Part shown: positions 20,360 through 31,770 of the stretch, in pieces
Position numbering within the stretch: the stretch's first letter is position 1
Layout: each line of letters starts with the position of its first letter
DNA from: Dipteris shenzhenensis
Lineage: Eukaryota; Polypodiophyta; Polypodiopsida; Gleicheniales
DNA: 64,000 nt
NCBI GenBank assembly: GCA_047967505.1
Contig: CM106539.1
Direction: 5' to 3' (one strand)
Translations under genes and position numbers: made by a program
The notes under the pieces: model-generated
The model's database searches: none
Seen by the model: only the letters and a program-made list of their open reading frames with translations
Told to the model about the DNA's origin: nothing

Positions 20360-21120
20360 CTCCCAAAAGGTCACATGTGATGTATTAGAACACCTACTCC
20401 ATTTTCCCTGCATGCAAGCACTAACAAAACACAAAAATTTCATGCACCTTAAAGTTGTTCCATTTGTTAAAGAATAGCCTAACACACAATGCAACTCACG
20501 TGAATTAGGCACGTCTTTACAATGATCCCAATTTTTGCTTCTGTTCACATCACCTTCCTTGATTTCCCAAAACACTCGGGTAACCGATCGAGCCTTTGAG
20601 GGGTATGTGGCATCAGCCCCTTCAAACAATGTCTCTCTTAGAAATGACACTACTTCTTTGCACATTGGAGATTTGCACCATTTGGCTTTAGCTGCTCATG
20701 AGTGAGATGCCTTTTAAGAATAGCCCCTACACCATCAGGTTCACCCTTTCCATTTCCTAAACCAAAAAAATTATGTGTCCTTTTCATTCCTGTCATTGTA
20801 CCATATTGAGAAACAAAGTAAAAAGGCCTCTTAGCTTTAAACTCTGTGAGGCTTCTCTATCTGACCAAACCCAATGTTCATTGACCTAAATGTGTTGATG
20901 GTTTAGCCATTTATAATGGAATGCTAAACAAAAAGAGTGTCATGCATCTTATCATCAGATATACAAAAGTGTTAGTATTTGTGGACAATGCCTGAAATAC
21001 ACACATAGGTGATATGGACAAAGATTTTAACCTGGTTGGAGTGCCAATGCATGGATTGCTGTTCTTTGAAAGTGTAGTTTTCTACAAAGAAAGAACTCCA
21101 CCTACATTAAACATATTAGT
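20360..21120 (-). pseudogene. Plant transposon-type ORF with ISDD and HGKG-like motifs, decayed
   Basis: Minus-strand translation over several frames gives, in order: VKIFVHITY, FCISDDKMHDTLFV, NFFGLGNGKGEPDGVGAILKRHLTHEQL and 20665-20360 CKEVVSFLRETLF, SVTRVFWEIKEGDVNRSKNWDHC. From memory this succession (YISDD..HD..FVQHC, then HFFG..HGKG..DG.GA..KR, then FW.IK.GDV.R) belongs to a large, poorly characterised transposon-borne protein family found in plants. The family has no accepted name that I can give. The copy is full of stops. Copia-2's LTR abuts its C-terminal end, so Copia-2 may have inserted into it. Confidence 0.55.
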
Positions 21121-21710
21121 TTTTTAGTACTCGTTAAACATATTTTCCTTTCCACCTCGTCCATATTACCTACAAGTTGTGCCTCTCCCTACAAACCCAA
21201 TTTTGTCATCTTCCCTTCCAATATCATGATCTTCATCTTCTTTTGTAGACCCATTGGAATCATGATCATCAACTGGATCTGGCATTGCATGTTGGCATCT
21301 CTATATCCACATCTCTATCTTCAAAAACATGTTTAATTCATGGTGCAACTTGGACCACATACCACCATCTTGGATCCGAAATATTTGGATGAAAGACCAC
21401 CTATATTCAAGATGCAAATCAAATGCCATAAATTATATGAATTTATGCTTAATTAGATATTAACATGTACCAATTCTAGTATACAACTCTTGTAGTTGTA
21501 TGTACAAGAAAAATAATACCTACCATTGTTCTGTTAGTGGCAAGCATATGCAGACAGGGAACTACCACTATGCTAGTGCCACCAACAAGCACACAAGTAG
21601 CTACTAGTGTATCATGCAAATTGAATATCTGGTCTCTACTAACTATTCAACTCCCACATAATTATCACCTAAATTAACTGCCATGTATTGAGTGAAAACA
21701 AGTACTCAAT
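21121..21710. other. Spacer before tandem repeats
   Basis: AT-rich, no frame of note. 21635-21710 is the leading part of the repeat unit seen again at 22730-22803. Confidence 0.5.
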
Positions 21711-22870
21711 CAATGTAGCTAATGAAAGCATCTCCTAAGTTACATTTTTTAATAAGCATTGAATCTTGAGTGCAGCATGTTCCCTCCAATGATGTTTAAT
21801 CTGGTCACCTTTGGAGATATACAAATAAACCCTTTGGCCACCATAATTCAAAGTTGACTTTGTTTTTAATTACCAACTAAATTGTCTTTCTGAGTTATGG
21901 TTGCTCTCGCTTAGTGGCAGCAAGTGGTGCTTCCACTCAAATAATCAATGTAGCTGATGAAAGCATCTCCAAAGTTACATTTTTAATTAGAATTGAATCT
22001 TGAGTGCAGCATGTTCCCTCCAATGATGTTTGATCTGGTCACGTTTGGAGATATATAGATAAACCCTTTGGTCACCATACTTCAAAGCTGACTTTGTTCC
22101 TGATTATTAATTAAATTATCTTTTTGATTTATGGATGCTCTCTTTCAATGGCAACAAGTGGTAGCTTCCACTCAAATAATTGCCTCGCTTAGTGCTAGCA
22201 AGTGGTAGCTTCCACTCAAATATTCAATGTAGCTGATGAAAGCATCACCAAAGTTACAATTTTTAATAAGCATTGAATCTTCAGTGCAGCATGTTCCCTC
22301 TAATGATGTTTGTAATAGTCACCTTTGAAGATATATAGATAAACACTTTGGTCACCATACTTCAAATCTAGCTTTGTTCTGGATAATCAACTGAATTGTC
22401 TTCCTAAGTTATGGCTGCTCTCGCTTAGTGGCAGAAAGTGGTAGCTAGAACTCAAAAAATTGTCTGCTCTTGGTTAATGGTAGCAAATGGTAGCTTCCAC
22501 TCAAATAATTGGCCACCTCCCATCGTAATGGTAGGAATGGGTGCCTAATGACAGCTATCATGTCATTTAGTTGTGGATACCATTTGCTACAAGAACAAGA
22601 GAACTCATACTTAACACACGTGGTAGCTATTAGTAGTCAATTATTTCATAACAACCACTTATAGAGCTCCTACTTGAGTATTGCTGGTAGCACTTGGTAG
22701 CTAAGTGGAACCAATGGATGCCTAATAGCTACCAACTATTCAACTGCCACATAATTATCACCTAAATTAACTACAACATATTGAGTGACGACACCTACTC
22801 AATCACTGTAGCTGATTAAAGCATCTCCAAAGTTACATTTTTTCATAAGCATTGAATCTTGAGTGTAGCA
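21711..22870. repeat. Tandem repeat family A (~235-280 bp units)
   Basis: Units begin with CAATGTAGCTGATGAAAGCATCTCC at 21711, 21946, 22225 and 22804. Each continues through TTGAATCTTGAGTGCAGCATGTTCCCTCCAATGATGTTT, CACCTTTGGAGATATA and AGTGGTAGCTTCCACTCAAATAATT. The first three are spaced 235 and 279 bp apart; the last is offset by an unrelated 300-bp stretch. No coding. Confidence 0.85.
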
Positions 22871-22921
22871 TGTTTGCCTATGTATGTAACTACTCTTGGA
22901 ATAAAGATTTACATTGTATGC

Positions 22922-24590
22922 TTCATTGCCTCCTCATGAATTCACACCAATTTGAATGGGCCTCAATATCACCTACTTTGAGGCCCATGCAAAACCATCA
23001 TTCCCATCGGATCGATTTCCACATTCAAGCTCCCACTGTTACCTTGGCTTTCACTATGTGTGACACATGAGGGTAAAAAAGGATGCATGAGGGTGTGTTA
23101 TTCAAACATGTGAATCTTTGATGCATGTGCCACTTTGGATGGGGCTCAATGCCATCTACTTCAAGGACCATGCAAAGTATCATGCCCATTGTATCTCATT
23201 TGCATGGTCAAGACCCCATTTTTCCTTGTTTTTCACCATGTGTGACACATGAGGGTCAAAAAAGAAACATCGGGATGTGTTATTCAAACGTACGAGTCTA
23301 CGATGGGTGTGCCACTTTTCACGAGCCTCAATATCACCTACTTTGAGTCCTGTGAAAAGTATCGTTGCCATCAGATCTCATTGGCATGGTCAAGATCCCA
23401 TTTTCCCATGTTTTTCATGTGACACATGAGGGACCTCACGGATGATTTTTTGTGTTAGTTTCATTAATATGAGAAACTCTTATATTGGTGTCGAAAGTTT
23501 GTATGCCATAATAAAAATAACCATTTGAAACATTCGCCAGGATTTGAAACTTTTATGTGCAAAAATATAAACTTTCGCCAGGATTTACATCTTTTACTTC
23601 AAAATTCATAAGAATATTCTATCAATTTTGTGATATGGAAAAACTAGCTCAATAAACTTGCGCCAGGATTTTAAATTAATATATAGGTATAGCTTCGATT
23701 AAAACATCCATGATGCGTTATTCGAAAGTGCGAGTCTCCGATGGGTGTGCCACTTTTCACAAGTCTCAATATTACTAACCTTGAGTCATGTGCAAAGTAT
23801 CATGCCCATCAGATTTCAGTTGGCAGTTAGGATCCCAGTTTTGCTTGTTTTTCTCCATGCATGACACATGAGGGTTTAAATGGACGCATCAGGGTGCATT
23901 ATTCAAATGTGCGAGTCTCTGATGGATTCTCCACTTTCCATGGGCCTCAATATCACCTAATTTGAGGCTCATACAAAGTATAATGCCCATCTAATCTTAT
24001 TTACATGGTTAGGATCTTATTTTCCCTTTTTCATCTCCATGCCCGACACACGAGGGTAAAAAAAGATGCATCTAGGTGTGTCATTCGAATGTGCGCATTG
24101 TCTATGGATGCAACACTTTGCACAGGCCTCAATATCACCCACTTTTAGTCTTGTGAAAAGTGTTGTGCCCAATGGATCTCATGTGCACAGTCAGGATCCC
24201 ATTTTCCCTTTCTTTTTACCATGCGTGACACATGAGGGTAAAAAAAAACACATCGAGGTATGTTATTCAAATGTACAAGTCATTGATGGGTGCTCCACTT
24301 TGCAGCATGAGCCTGAATATCACCTACTTTGAGCTAGTGCAAAGTATCATGCCCATCGGATCTCATTTGCACAGTTAGGATTCCATTTTTCCTTGTTTTT
24401 CACCAAGCATGACACATGGGGGTCAAAAAAGATGCATCAAGGTATGTTATCCAAACGTGTGAGTTTCTTATGGATGAGCCACTTGAATAGGACTCAATAT
24501 CACCTACTTTGAGGCCCTGGAACAGTATTATGCTCAACAGATGTCATTTGCATGTTCAAGATTCCTTTTTTCCTTATTTTACTCCATGCC
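22922..24590. repeat. Satellite-like tandem repeat family B (~180 bp)
   Basis: The marker TGACACATGAGGGT recurs at 23061, 23243, 23420, 23872, 24044 (variant), 24226 and 24410, usual spacing 172-184 bp. Each monomer also has GGGCCTCAATATCACCTACTTTGAG, CAAAGTATCATGCCCATCGGATCTCA and CCCATTTTTCCTTGTTTTTCACCATG. At least eight monomers. One is split by a ~270-bp insertion (23435-23705). Confidence 0.9.
23435..23705. other. Insertion inside the ~180-bp repeat array
   Basis: AT-rich sequence unrelated to the satellite. It contains three copies of CGCCAGGATTT (near 23535, 23577 and 23661), each preceded by a TTTG/TTTC context. It has no ORF, and its boundaries are inferred from where the monomer consensus breaks off and resumes. 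Confidence 0.6.
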
Positions 24591-25500
24591 TCCTAACACG
24601 GATGTTGACATACGGGCTTATGTGATTGATGGGGAAAAGAATCTACAGGCAGCAATTGTAAATGGGTGAAGGAGGGTGACAAAATCTCTATAAAAGGAGC
24701 CCTCCTCTCTCTTGTTCATCATCTCTTCCACCATTAAGCCTCATGTTGCTGTAGCTCTAGTCTCCTCAAGCCTCTTCCATGAGCCTTCTCTCCCTCTTGT
24801 AGATATTCTCTTATGTAGACTCTTGAGTCCATCTCTCTCTAGCTTATTCTGTCTCTCTATGAGCAGTCTTGGAGCTTCCGCTCCCTCTTGTATTTATAAA
24901 GCCTCTTCTTCTCCCTTGTGTTTGTAGTATTTTGAGTGTATTTGAGTGGAGTCTTACTCTCATGGCAATGAAAGTCACTTTTTATCATTTTCTTTGAGTC
25001 TTCTTTCCTATGTTATTTTCTCTCTCTATTCAAGTCTTTAAAGTAGTTCTTGTTCGGCCGCTCACTGTGCACACATGGTCCATCCGTTTCCCAAGCCACC
25101 ATGCAAGCTTCTTCCTCTCTTTTAGGCGAATTCTAATGAAACTTATATCAGCGCGAAGCTCTCTTTAAGGGTCTCCCTCCCATGTAATCAGTTTCTTGCA
25201 TTGGGTCTAGGACAAGAAGTTATGAGTCTCTGTGTATGACTGTTTATTTTTATGGCAGTTTTTACCCCCTTTCAGTAAACTATCCATATCTCTTCAACCG
25301 GTCATCTGTTTTCAACAAAACTTATATCAGTACGAAGGTCACTTCAAGGCACATCCATCTATGTAGTTTAATTTATGATATCAATTTTCTAGTGGAAGTT
25401 ATAGATCTCTGCGTTTTCTAGCAGTTTGTAGAATGATTTTGAGCCATTTCTAGAGGCTTCTGTGAAGGAGTTGCCATGTTTCCCCGGAATTTACCCATCC
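24591..25500 (+). other. LTR-like, TATA-bearing sequence with internal duplication
   Basis: A TATA-type box CTATAAAAGG at 24688-24697 is followed by a pyrimidine-rich C/T segment (CCTCCTCTCTCTTGTTC), as in the R/U5 part of plant LTRs. A 179-bp duplication follows: AACTTATATCAG at 25140 and 25319, then TTATG/AGTCTCTGTG-type words in both copies. No TG...CA ends, primer site or coding region could be fixed. Confidence 0.35.
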
Positions 25501-25844
25501 AGCCAAATCATCCCCTTTAAGCCCCTAGATATATATTAGTTCATGTCATGTTGAGCCAAAAGATCTTCTTCCAACAACGCATCACTCTTCTCTTTGGCAC
25601 CGATCGGCTTGGTGAGATAATGGCCTCTGTGGATCCTTTTCTTCTCCCGATGTTGCACTACAACGTCACTTGGGGTGTCACCATATTCATTCTCCTCTAA
25701 GGGAAGCAAGGAGAAAGATATGTTGTGGCTTTCTTTGCATGAAAATATTTTCTTCATCTCTCTTTGCAAGTGATAAGGGTCTCTATTACTAAGATTGGGA
25801 AGAGGAGGAAGCTAAGAGGTGCGTGAAGTTTCATTACCCCCAAC

Positions 25845-25932
25845 TTCATGTCACAATACCCATCGGATCTCATTTGCATGGTCAACATTCATTTTTTCCT
25901 TATTTTTCACCATGCATGACACATGGGGGTCA
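25845..25932. repeat. Displaced monomer of repeat family B
   Basis: CATGTCACAATACCCATCGGATCTCATTTGCATGG through CATGCATGACACATGGGGGT is half a family-B monomer, 1.25 kb from the main array. Confidence 0.8.
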
Positions 25933-26025
25933 TCTTCCATATGCAGATGTTTTCAGTATTAGATGTGTCTCTGAATATAACAACAATGATGTGTTCACCA
26001 CCAAGATCATTATTGGATAATCCTC

Positions 26026-26585
26026 AAATTTTTTGCAATCGAGAAGTATGATCCTGAAGATCTCTTATCTGCCACTAGACACATCGTGTCTTTGAACCTT
26101 GCCTCAAACCTGGTCCTGACATGATACAAGACAATACTCGAGAGGACTCATCCAAAGCTAGGGATCATTGTTCTCTCATCAGAGGCTATCACACAAATAA
26201 TGAAAACACTTTGCCAGTTCTCCATTCGATGCCATGATTGGTGCACACAAGAGAAACTATTTGTCAATATTGGAGCGCGTTGACCATGTCTCTAGTAAAT
26301 CACAATTTTGCACACCGGAACTAGAAAGGTTAAGACAATCATGATACATATAGGAGAAAATTGGACGATAGTTACCATAACAAATGGCACAATAGAAACC
26401 GACCAATTGATGATCGAACGTGGTTGGAGTTTGATGACCTCAAAAAATTTGTCAAACACCGCAAGATTGTGTGCCATGATTTTCCAACTCAGACTTCAAA
26501 AATGCAATACATATTGAGCCACAATGGCCTATTGGGTAGGGCGCAACATAATGTCATTAGATATGAAGCACAAAGTCATGGATAA
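26026..26585 (+). pseudogene. Unidentified coding-like relic, plus strand
   Basis: The frame from 26046 reads KYDPEDLLSATRHIVSLNL, a stop, ILERTHPKLGIIVLSSEA and FSIRCHDWCTQEKLFVNIG. 26361-26585 in another frame reads HNRNRPIDDRTWLEFDDL and FPTQTSKMQYILSHNG. Amino-acid usage is protein-like rather than random, but I recognise no family. Confidence 0.3.
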
Positions 26586-28009
26586 GTCACACACACATTA
26601 TGCTTAGCATACATGATGATGATGTTGAGCAAGTCGCAAACTAAATAGAAGCACACATCCCATACAAAGAAGATTAGGCTTTACAATTTCCATATCATTT
26701 ACAATTTCCATATCATTTCTCATAGATGAAGTTGCAAAGACAAAAGCAAATGCATAGATGCACCAAGGCTTGCAAGACCAATCCATGGATTTGTACACGA
26801 TCCCTCAATGACACTCCTCTGACTATTTGTAAAGATGGCAATGATGGCACACTTGAGAGGAACGTTTGTCCCTACTTAGGCACTTTACACACGGCCAAAG
26901 GGTGCCCAAATAGATCCCAACATGTGGGTGCCCAAAAAAGAGTCATGGGTAGTCTAGAATGGGCACACCCCATTGCACACTAGCTAGCTGCCCATCATGG
27001 GTTTAAAAAGTTGAGTGCCCACCATGGGCACTGCCTTTACACACTTCCCATGTACTATGAAGTATGTTTGTATGTTTTAAAATTTTTTTTAAATCCCCAA
27101 TGATCTACGAGACCCTAAAAACATAGGCGATTGGCAGAGTCAAAGGGTGCCCATCACTGGGCATTCAAGATTGGCTGCCCACGGAAGGGCTTAGAGCAAG
27201 CAATACATGGAAGCCACGTCGGCCGTCAAGGTGTGGCCATAGGCATTTGGTGTGTAACTCGATGCCTGCCCTAAGCAAAAATATTGGCCTTCGTTTGGTT
27301 GAAACGGGTGCCATTTGGTGTGTAACTGGCCTAAGCGAAAATATTGGCCTCTGATCACATTGTAATTTACATATAATGAAAAATAGTTTCATAAGAATCA
27401 CGAGCACACAATTGAACAACTTGGCTGTAGAGTGATAACAATAACGACATTGAATTCATTCCAAGTTTTAGTGATGACATCTTGTTGTCTCACTTGCAAC
27501 GTCACCTTATATAAGAAAACACACACATTATTTAATATCTTCAAGATGCACAAAAACCATTCACTCCATGAAGTTACTATATATTGAAGATGAAAGAATT
27601 CTAAGAAGTGATGAAGTACAATATCTATTTATTTGAGTGTAATGAAGTCATACTCTGCTTTATCACAAAAACCATTGACTTGATCATGTTATTAATTATC
27701 AAGATGAAACAGACATAATTGAGTATGACTCTATGTAAAACTGCTAAAAGAGAGTTCATTCTAACATTCTAAGTGATAAAGTAATGTATGTATTTCTTTG
27801 AGTATATTGGACTCTTTTAGCACTTTTTTTGCGGAGTATGACGATGGTTGTTATTTCAACCATTGAGCTGGTCGTTGTTGTAAAGAGTACATTGAGAATG
27901 TACGCATTCAACAACACTCAATATGGTTGGAGTAAACCAACCTGACTCTCAATCCAAGGTTCCTATCGAAGAGTCCCCCTCTCTGTGCCCTACTAGCCGG
28001 TGCTCTTTG
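26586..28009. other. Non-coding stretch with short repeats
   Basis: No gene seen. Holds an 18-bp duplication (TTTACAATTTCCATATCA at 26688 and 26706), several GGGTGCCCA/TGGGCACC words between 26885 and 27180, and a duplicated segment at about 27240-27357 (GCATTTGGTGTGTAACT ... AAATATTGGCCT twice). 27480-27830 contains loose AAAACCATT...GAAGAT repeats. Confidence 0.5.
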
Positions 28010-29080
28010 GCTTGAAAAACTCAGTCATCATGCTCTAAGTGGAGCCAGGCTGTGCACCCTAGTCCCATCTATGTGCCTTGAGCAAATGCTCCTTGTGTTG
28101 GATGACCTCATGGATGAAAGCCGCTAGGCATATCTGATCTAGGTAGGATAGGAAGATGGATAGGGATCCGAAATCATTCCTAAAGAGGCAATAGTAGCAA
28201 CCGAAATCTTAGTTGACTCAATCTCCTGATGATAACATAGGGTGCAAATGTGGCCCTCTCTAGGTATGCCCTCGCCCATCCACTCTCAATGCAAAGTCGA
28301 TGTGATGAGATGTGGAACTACATGATAGATGTCCTCAAGGAGTGGGGGAGGTGAATCTGTGTGTATCCTGGTGGATCAATGAAGACCTCTACTAAAAAGC
28401 TCACGGGGTGCCAAACACGTCCTGAATATGTGTAACTATAAGAGATTGTCTAAGATGACCTGATTCACCTCGTGATATGTGAGTAGGACAGAGGGGGCCT
28501 CAATGTTGTATTAGGAGGGTAATATGTCTATGTGGAGCCCCAAGCTCTCAAACCATCTGCATGTATGTGCATACCAACACCTTTGGTCACCCTCAGCTGC
28601 CAGTGCCATGGTTAAGGATAGGGGTAACCTGTGTCAACCTGTAGTGCAAGAGCCATACTCCCTATTGTAGCAAAGATACATGATAACCTAGAATGTTTCT
28701 TCAAGCTATAGTGAGATGCTCCGAACTTAGCTAAGACTATGTGATGTGGGACAAAAGGCTTACTGTGGATCCTCCATGTGAAAGCATGAGAACTTAAAGC
28801 CTCTCAACTCGAGCTCAATCTATCTCTGATAGGTGTGGCCCCCAACAAGGGCTACCATACATACCCGATGGGTGGACCAAAGAGTCAAAGAGAAGACTCT
28901 TGGCCTAGGGATGGAAGTGAGTGAAAGCATTGTCACTCGAGTCTGTAAGTGCGGCTTAGCCCTGTTCAATTGGGCCTATAGTGCTAGCTGCATCCTGAAC
29001 GTCGAGCCAAAGAAAAGAACCCTAAGTATGTGTAGGATGCAACCACCTCTACCGGTAACCCATCCAAAGTGAAGTGCTCT
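28010..29080 (-). pseudogene. Unidentified coding-like relic, minus strand
   Basis: One minus-strand frame stays protein-like over several hundred bases with few stops: AAEGDQRCWYAHTCRWFESLG, LHIDILPS, IEAPSVLLTYHEVNQVI, DIYHVVPHLITSTLH and EWMGEGIPREGHICTLCYH. The aromatic, His-rich texture suggests a decayed transposon-linked protein (a plant mobile domain relative was considered), but no diagnostic motif is certain. Confidence 0.35.
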
Positions 29081-30408
29081 CTGTGCATGGCTGCCCGAGA
29101 TTTATCGAAGATCATGACCATGGTTTTACCGGTCTCGTATTCTAAATGTCATAGAATCTTAGAAACTATAGCAAGTCCTCATCCCTAATGTCGTAAGAGA
29201 GTTTCTCAATAGGGCTTAATAATGATCAAAAGATTCTACTCAATATAAATTAACTAAGCTCAATTGAGATTATAAGTATCTTAGGGACTCTGAGACTACA
29301 TGAATCATGTCCCTTCCACATTATAGTCTTAGGTGACGTGTTTTGCAATGTCTTTTTTTGTCCCCCCTCTAAAAATCTCAATGGAATTTGGAAGGAACTT
29401 TACTCTCAGTCTTGGCCAAAATACCTTATTAGATATGAATAATAGAATGATTGCTTGGCATTATCATTTTGTTGATTCATTCAATCTTGTGTTATTCACG
29501 TGTGACCTTTGTCAATCTTGTCGCCTTTCAAACAAGTAGTCTGATTTATGTGCCTACTTGTTGTTTAAAGCATCCCAACTCCTTCAACCAAGAGACATTG
29601 CCATTTTACATTAAAAACAATAATGTCTATGTTTGAACATCTATTGTATGTACTTGAATAGTAATCATGTGATCTCAAGGAATCTTGCATTTTAGAGCTG
29701 TCAAGTTTGGTGCATTTTAAATCTTGATCTTCCATTATTCAAGGTATTTGCTTTTTCCACTTGGTCTTCTTTCATTTATCATGGCTGGGAGGTGTACGAA
29801 ACACAAAAATTCTCTTCTTTATAGTTAATAACTGGCCCATTATTCTCCATGCAATCGCATAGGCAACTTTGAACACATCATAACATTGTAGAGTAGTCCT
29901 ACCCTATGACAATAGACGTCAAGAATTAGGGTTGCTAATATAGAAACAAGACATCATGACATCATGGTTTGTTCAAATGGGTGTTTCTCATGATCGTAGC
30001 AGATGTAACCCAACATAAACAGATTGTGGGAATGGGAAAGATGAGCTCCTTTGAAAAGTGTGCACGTGCGCGCGCGCGCACACACGCACATTAACGAACT
30101 CACAAATGAACAAGAGAGATGGATGGTAAAATTCTTCACAAGCATAACATAAAAGGATAAGACTACATACTAAATGGGAAAGACCATATTTTGGTCCTCA
30201 CGAGACAGTAATCTCTCTCTCTCTCTCTCTCAAACCTAAATGGCTGACAGCAGATTCCATGTGCACAATGTACTCAAGGAATAGAAGCTTGGACACTAAT
30301 TTATAAAGCAAAACCCATAATTAGTGTGGCAATACTCAAAGCTAGTCAATGAACATGTTTGAACTCCTATCCCTATCTTCTATATTGATTTACACTAAAA
30401 GCATGCAA
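29081..30408. other. Non-coding stretch
   Basis: No supported gene. Contains an alternating purine-pyrimidine run of GC/CA dinucleotides at 30061-30090 and a (TC)n run at 30212-30231. Confidence 0.6.
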
Positions 30409-31472
30409 CTACAATATTAAGGCTAGCATTTGCAGTGCATTGATGCTGCGAATAGTACAATCTTTTGGAGATGCCCATAAGCTAATGTTCAAACCTCTAT
30501 TATGTACGATCTGATTTATAACATCAAAAAAGAGAGTCTGACCGAGTGGATCTGCAAGCCTCGCCTCGAGATCCTTGAAAAGCTTGACGATTGACTGTCC
30601 AGGTTTGACAACTAGTTGTCTATTGCAGCGGTCCATCAAGATTAGATCCCAGATTTGAAGTCTTGCTGATTCGAAGCTGTTCCCTTGTTACTTGACGTCC
30701 AGGAGATTGCCGCCCAGCCTTGCAAAGATATCATCTACTATTTTGGGATTGCCACCAATCAAGATTTTGATCCTGAGAAGTGTGGACCAGCGTCTTTTGT
30801 TTGCTATCCATCTGTTTGAGGCTTCAAAGTTGCTGCCCATTCTCTAGAAACTATTCTTCAGCTTTTGGTGGCTCCAAATTTGCTTGAGATGATTGTCTTT
30901 CTTGATTTGATGCTTGGGAATTGATCAGAGGATTGTCAGGACAGGATTGCTTTGCCAAGATTTGGCTAGTCTATAGAAATCTAAGTGGAGCGTGACTTGG
31001 AAGTGATTACATCAATCAATCATAGATTGTGTGAATAAATTCCAGCTCGATAATCCGAGTAGAGAGATTCTGACTTGAAAGTCACAATCATTGATTTTTA
31101 TTGTTCTGTTCTCATAGGCAACTTTGAAGCTCCTTTGGAGTCTGAGAAAGGACATCAACTAGAAGACGGCAAGAAGAAAGATGCGAGGTGGACGATAGAC
31201 TCTATGACATTCAAGCATCTTTGATCAGAGTCCAGAGCTTTGAGTTTTTGGAAGAAGAGGCCAGCGACATAGACATAGACATAGACATGAGTGGGCTCAC
31301 TCTCGGTGTTGATAGTGCTCACGAAAGTATCTCTCGAAAACCTTCTCAATGCTTTGATCTTTGTTAGTGTTGGTCTTTTTATGACATTATATGTGATCTT
31401 TTTGTCAGGTTTCCGTTCAGCAGTCCCTGTCTTCGAGCCATCTGAGGAGGACTCCTCTTGGGAAGTAGACAT
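30409..31472 (-). pseudogene. Unidentified two-block ORF, minus strand
   Basis: Block 1 (31472-31155) starts MSTSQEESSSDG, is Ser/Lys-rich, then reads KITYNVIKRPTLTKIKALRRF and LNVIESIVHLASFF. After a frame change near 31165 block 2 runs down to 30409 in one frame with about four stops: FKVAYENRTIKINDCDFQV, NRWIANKRRWSTLLRIKIL, IVDDIFARLGGNLLDV, SIVKLFKDLEARLADPLGQ and NQIVHNRGLNISLW. The whole is about 350 codons, coherent in composition and lacking zinc knuckle, DDE, RT or kinase motifs. It could be an old structural protein of a mobile or viral element, or a dead host gene. Only homology search can decide. A (ATAGAC)n run of four units (31266-31287) falls in block 1. Confidence 0.45.
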
Positions 31473-31770
31473 GGGTGCAGTTTCCCTCGATGATGATGAA
31501 GCAAAGGCTAAGCACCATGCTGTACGATAAATTAAAAATCTTCAAGGGGATGCAGAGACTGGGACGTATCTTATGCATGTTCCCTTACTCTTGTGTTACA
31601 TATTTCGCAACATGATTTGCATGACTTTTTCATTGATTTTGGTCGAAAAGTTGTCTCGATAATGCTTTCTCACCTGTGAGAAAGCTTGAGGGTAATGCAG
31701 CCCAGCTGAAATAGCTGCAGCTTGTAGCTATAGGTTAGAAATTCTTGACTATGAAGTATGCAAAGACCAG
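31473..31770. other. Short spacer between divergent ORFs
   Basis: Lies between the start of the minus-strand ORF at 31472 and the plus-strand ORF at 31771. No promoter motif stands out. Confidence 0.5.

Noticed and set aside
23435-23705. Three CGCCAGGATTT words as a CRISPR or protein-binding array
   Set aside because: Too few, irregular spacing and AT-rich context; kept only as an insertion feature.
21711-24590. CRISPR-like repeat array
   Set aside because: Repeats are 180-280 bp, diverged and lack short unique spacers; the context is plant nuclear DNA. They are tandem satellites.
24700-25420. Several small Ser/Leu-rich plus-strand ORFs
   Set aside because: Located in pyrimidine-rich LTR-like sequence, with no domain.
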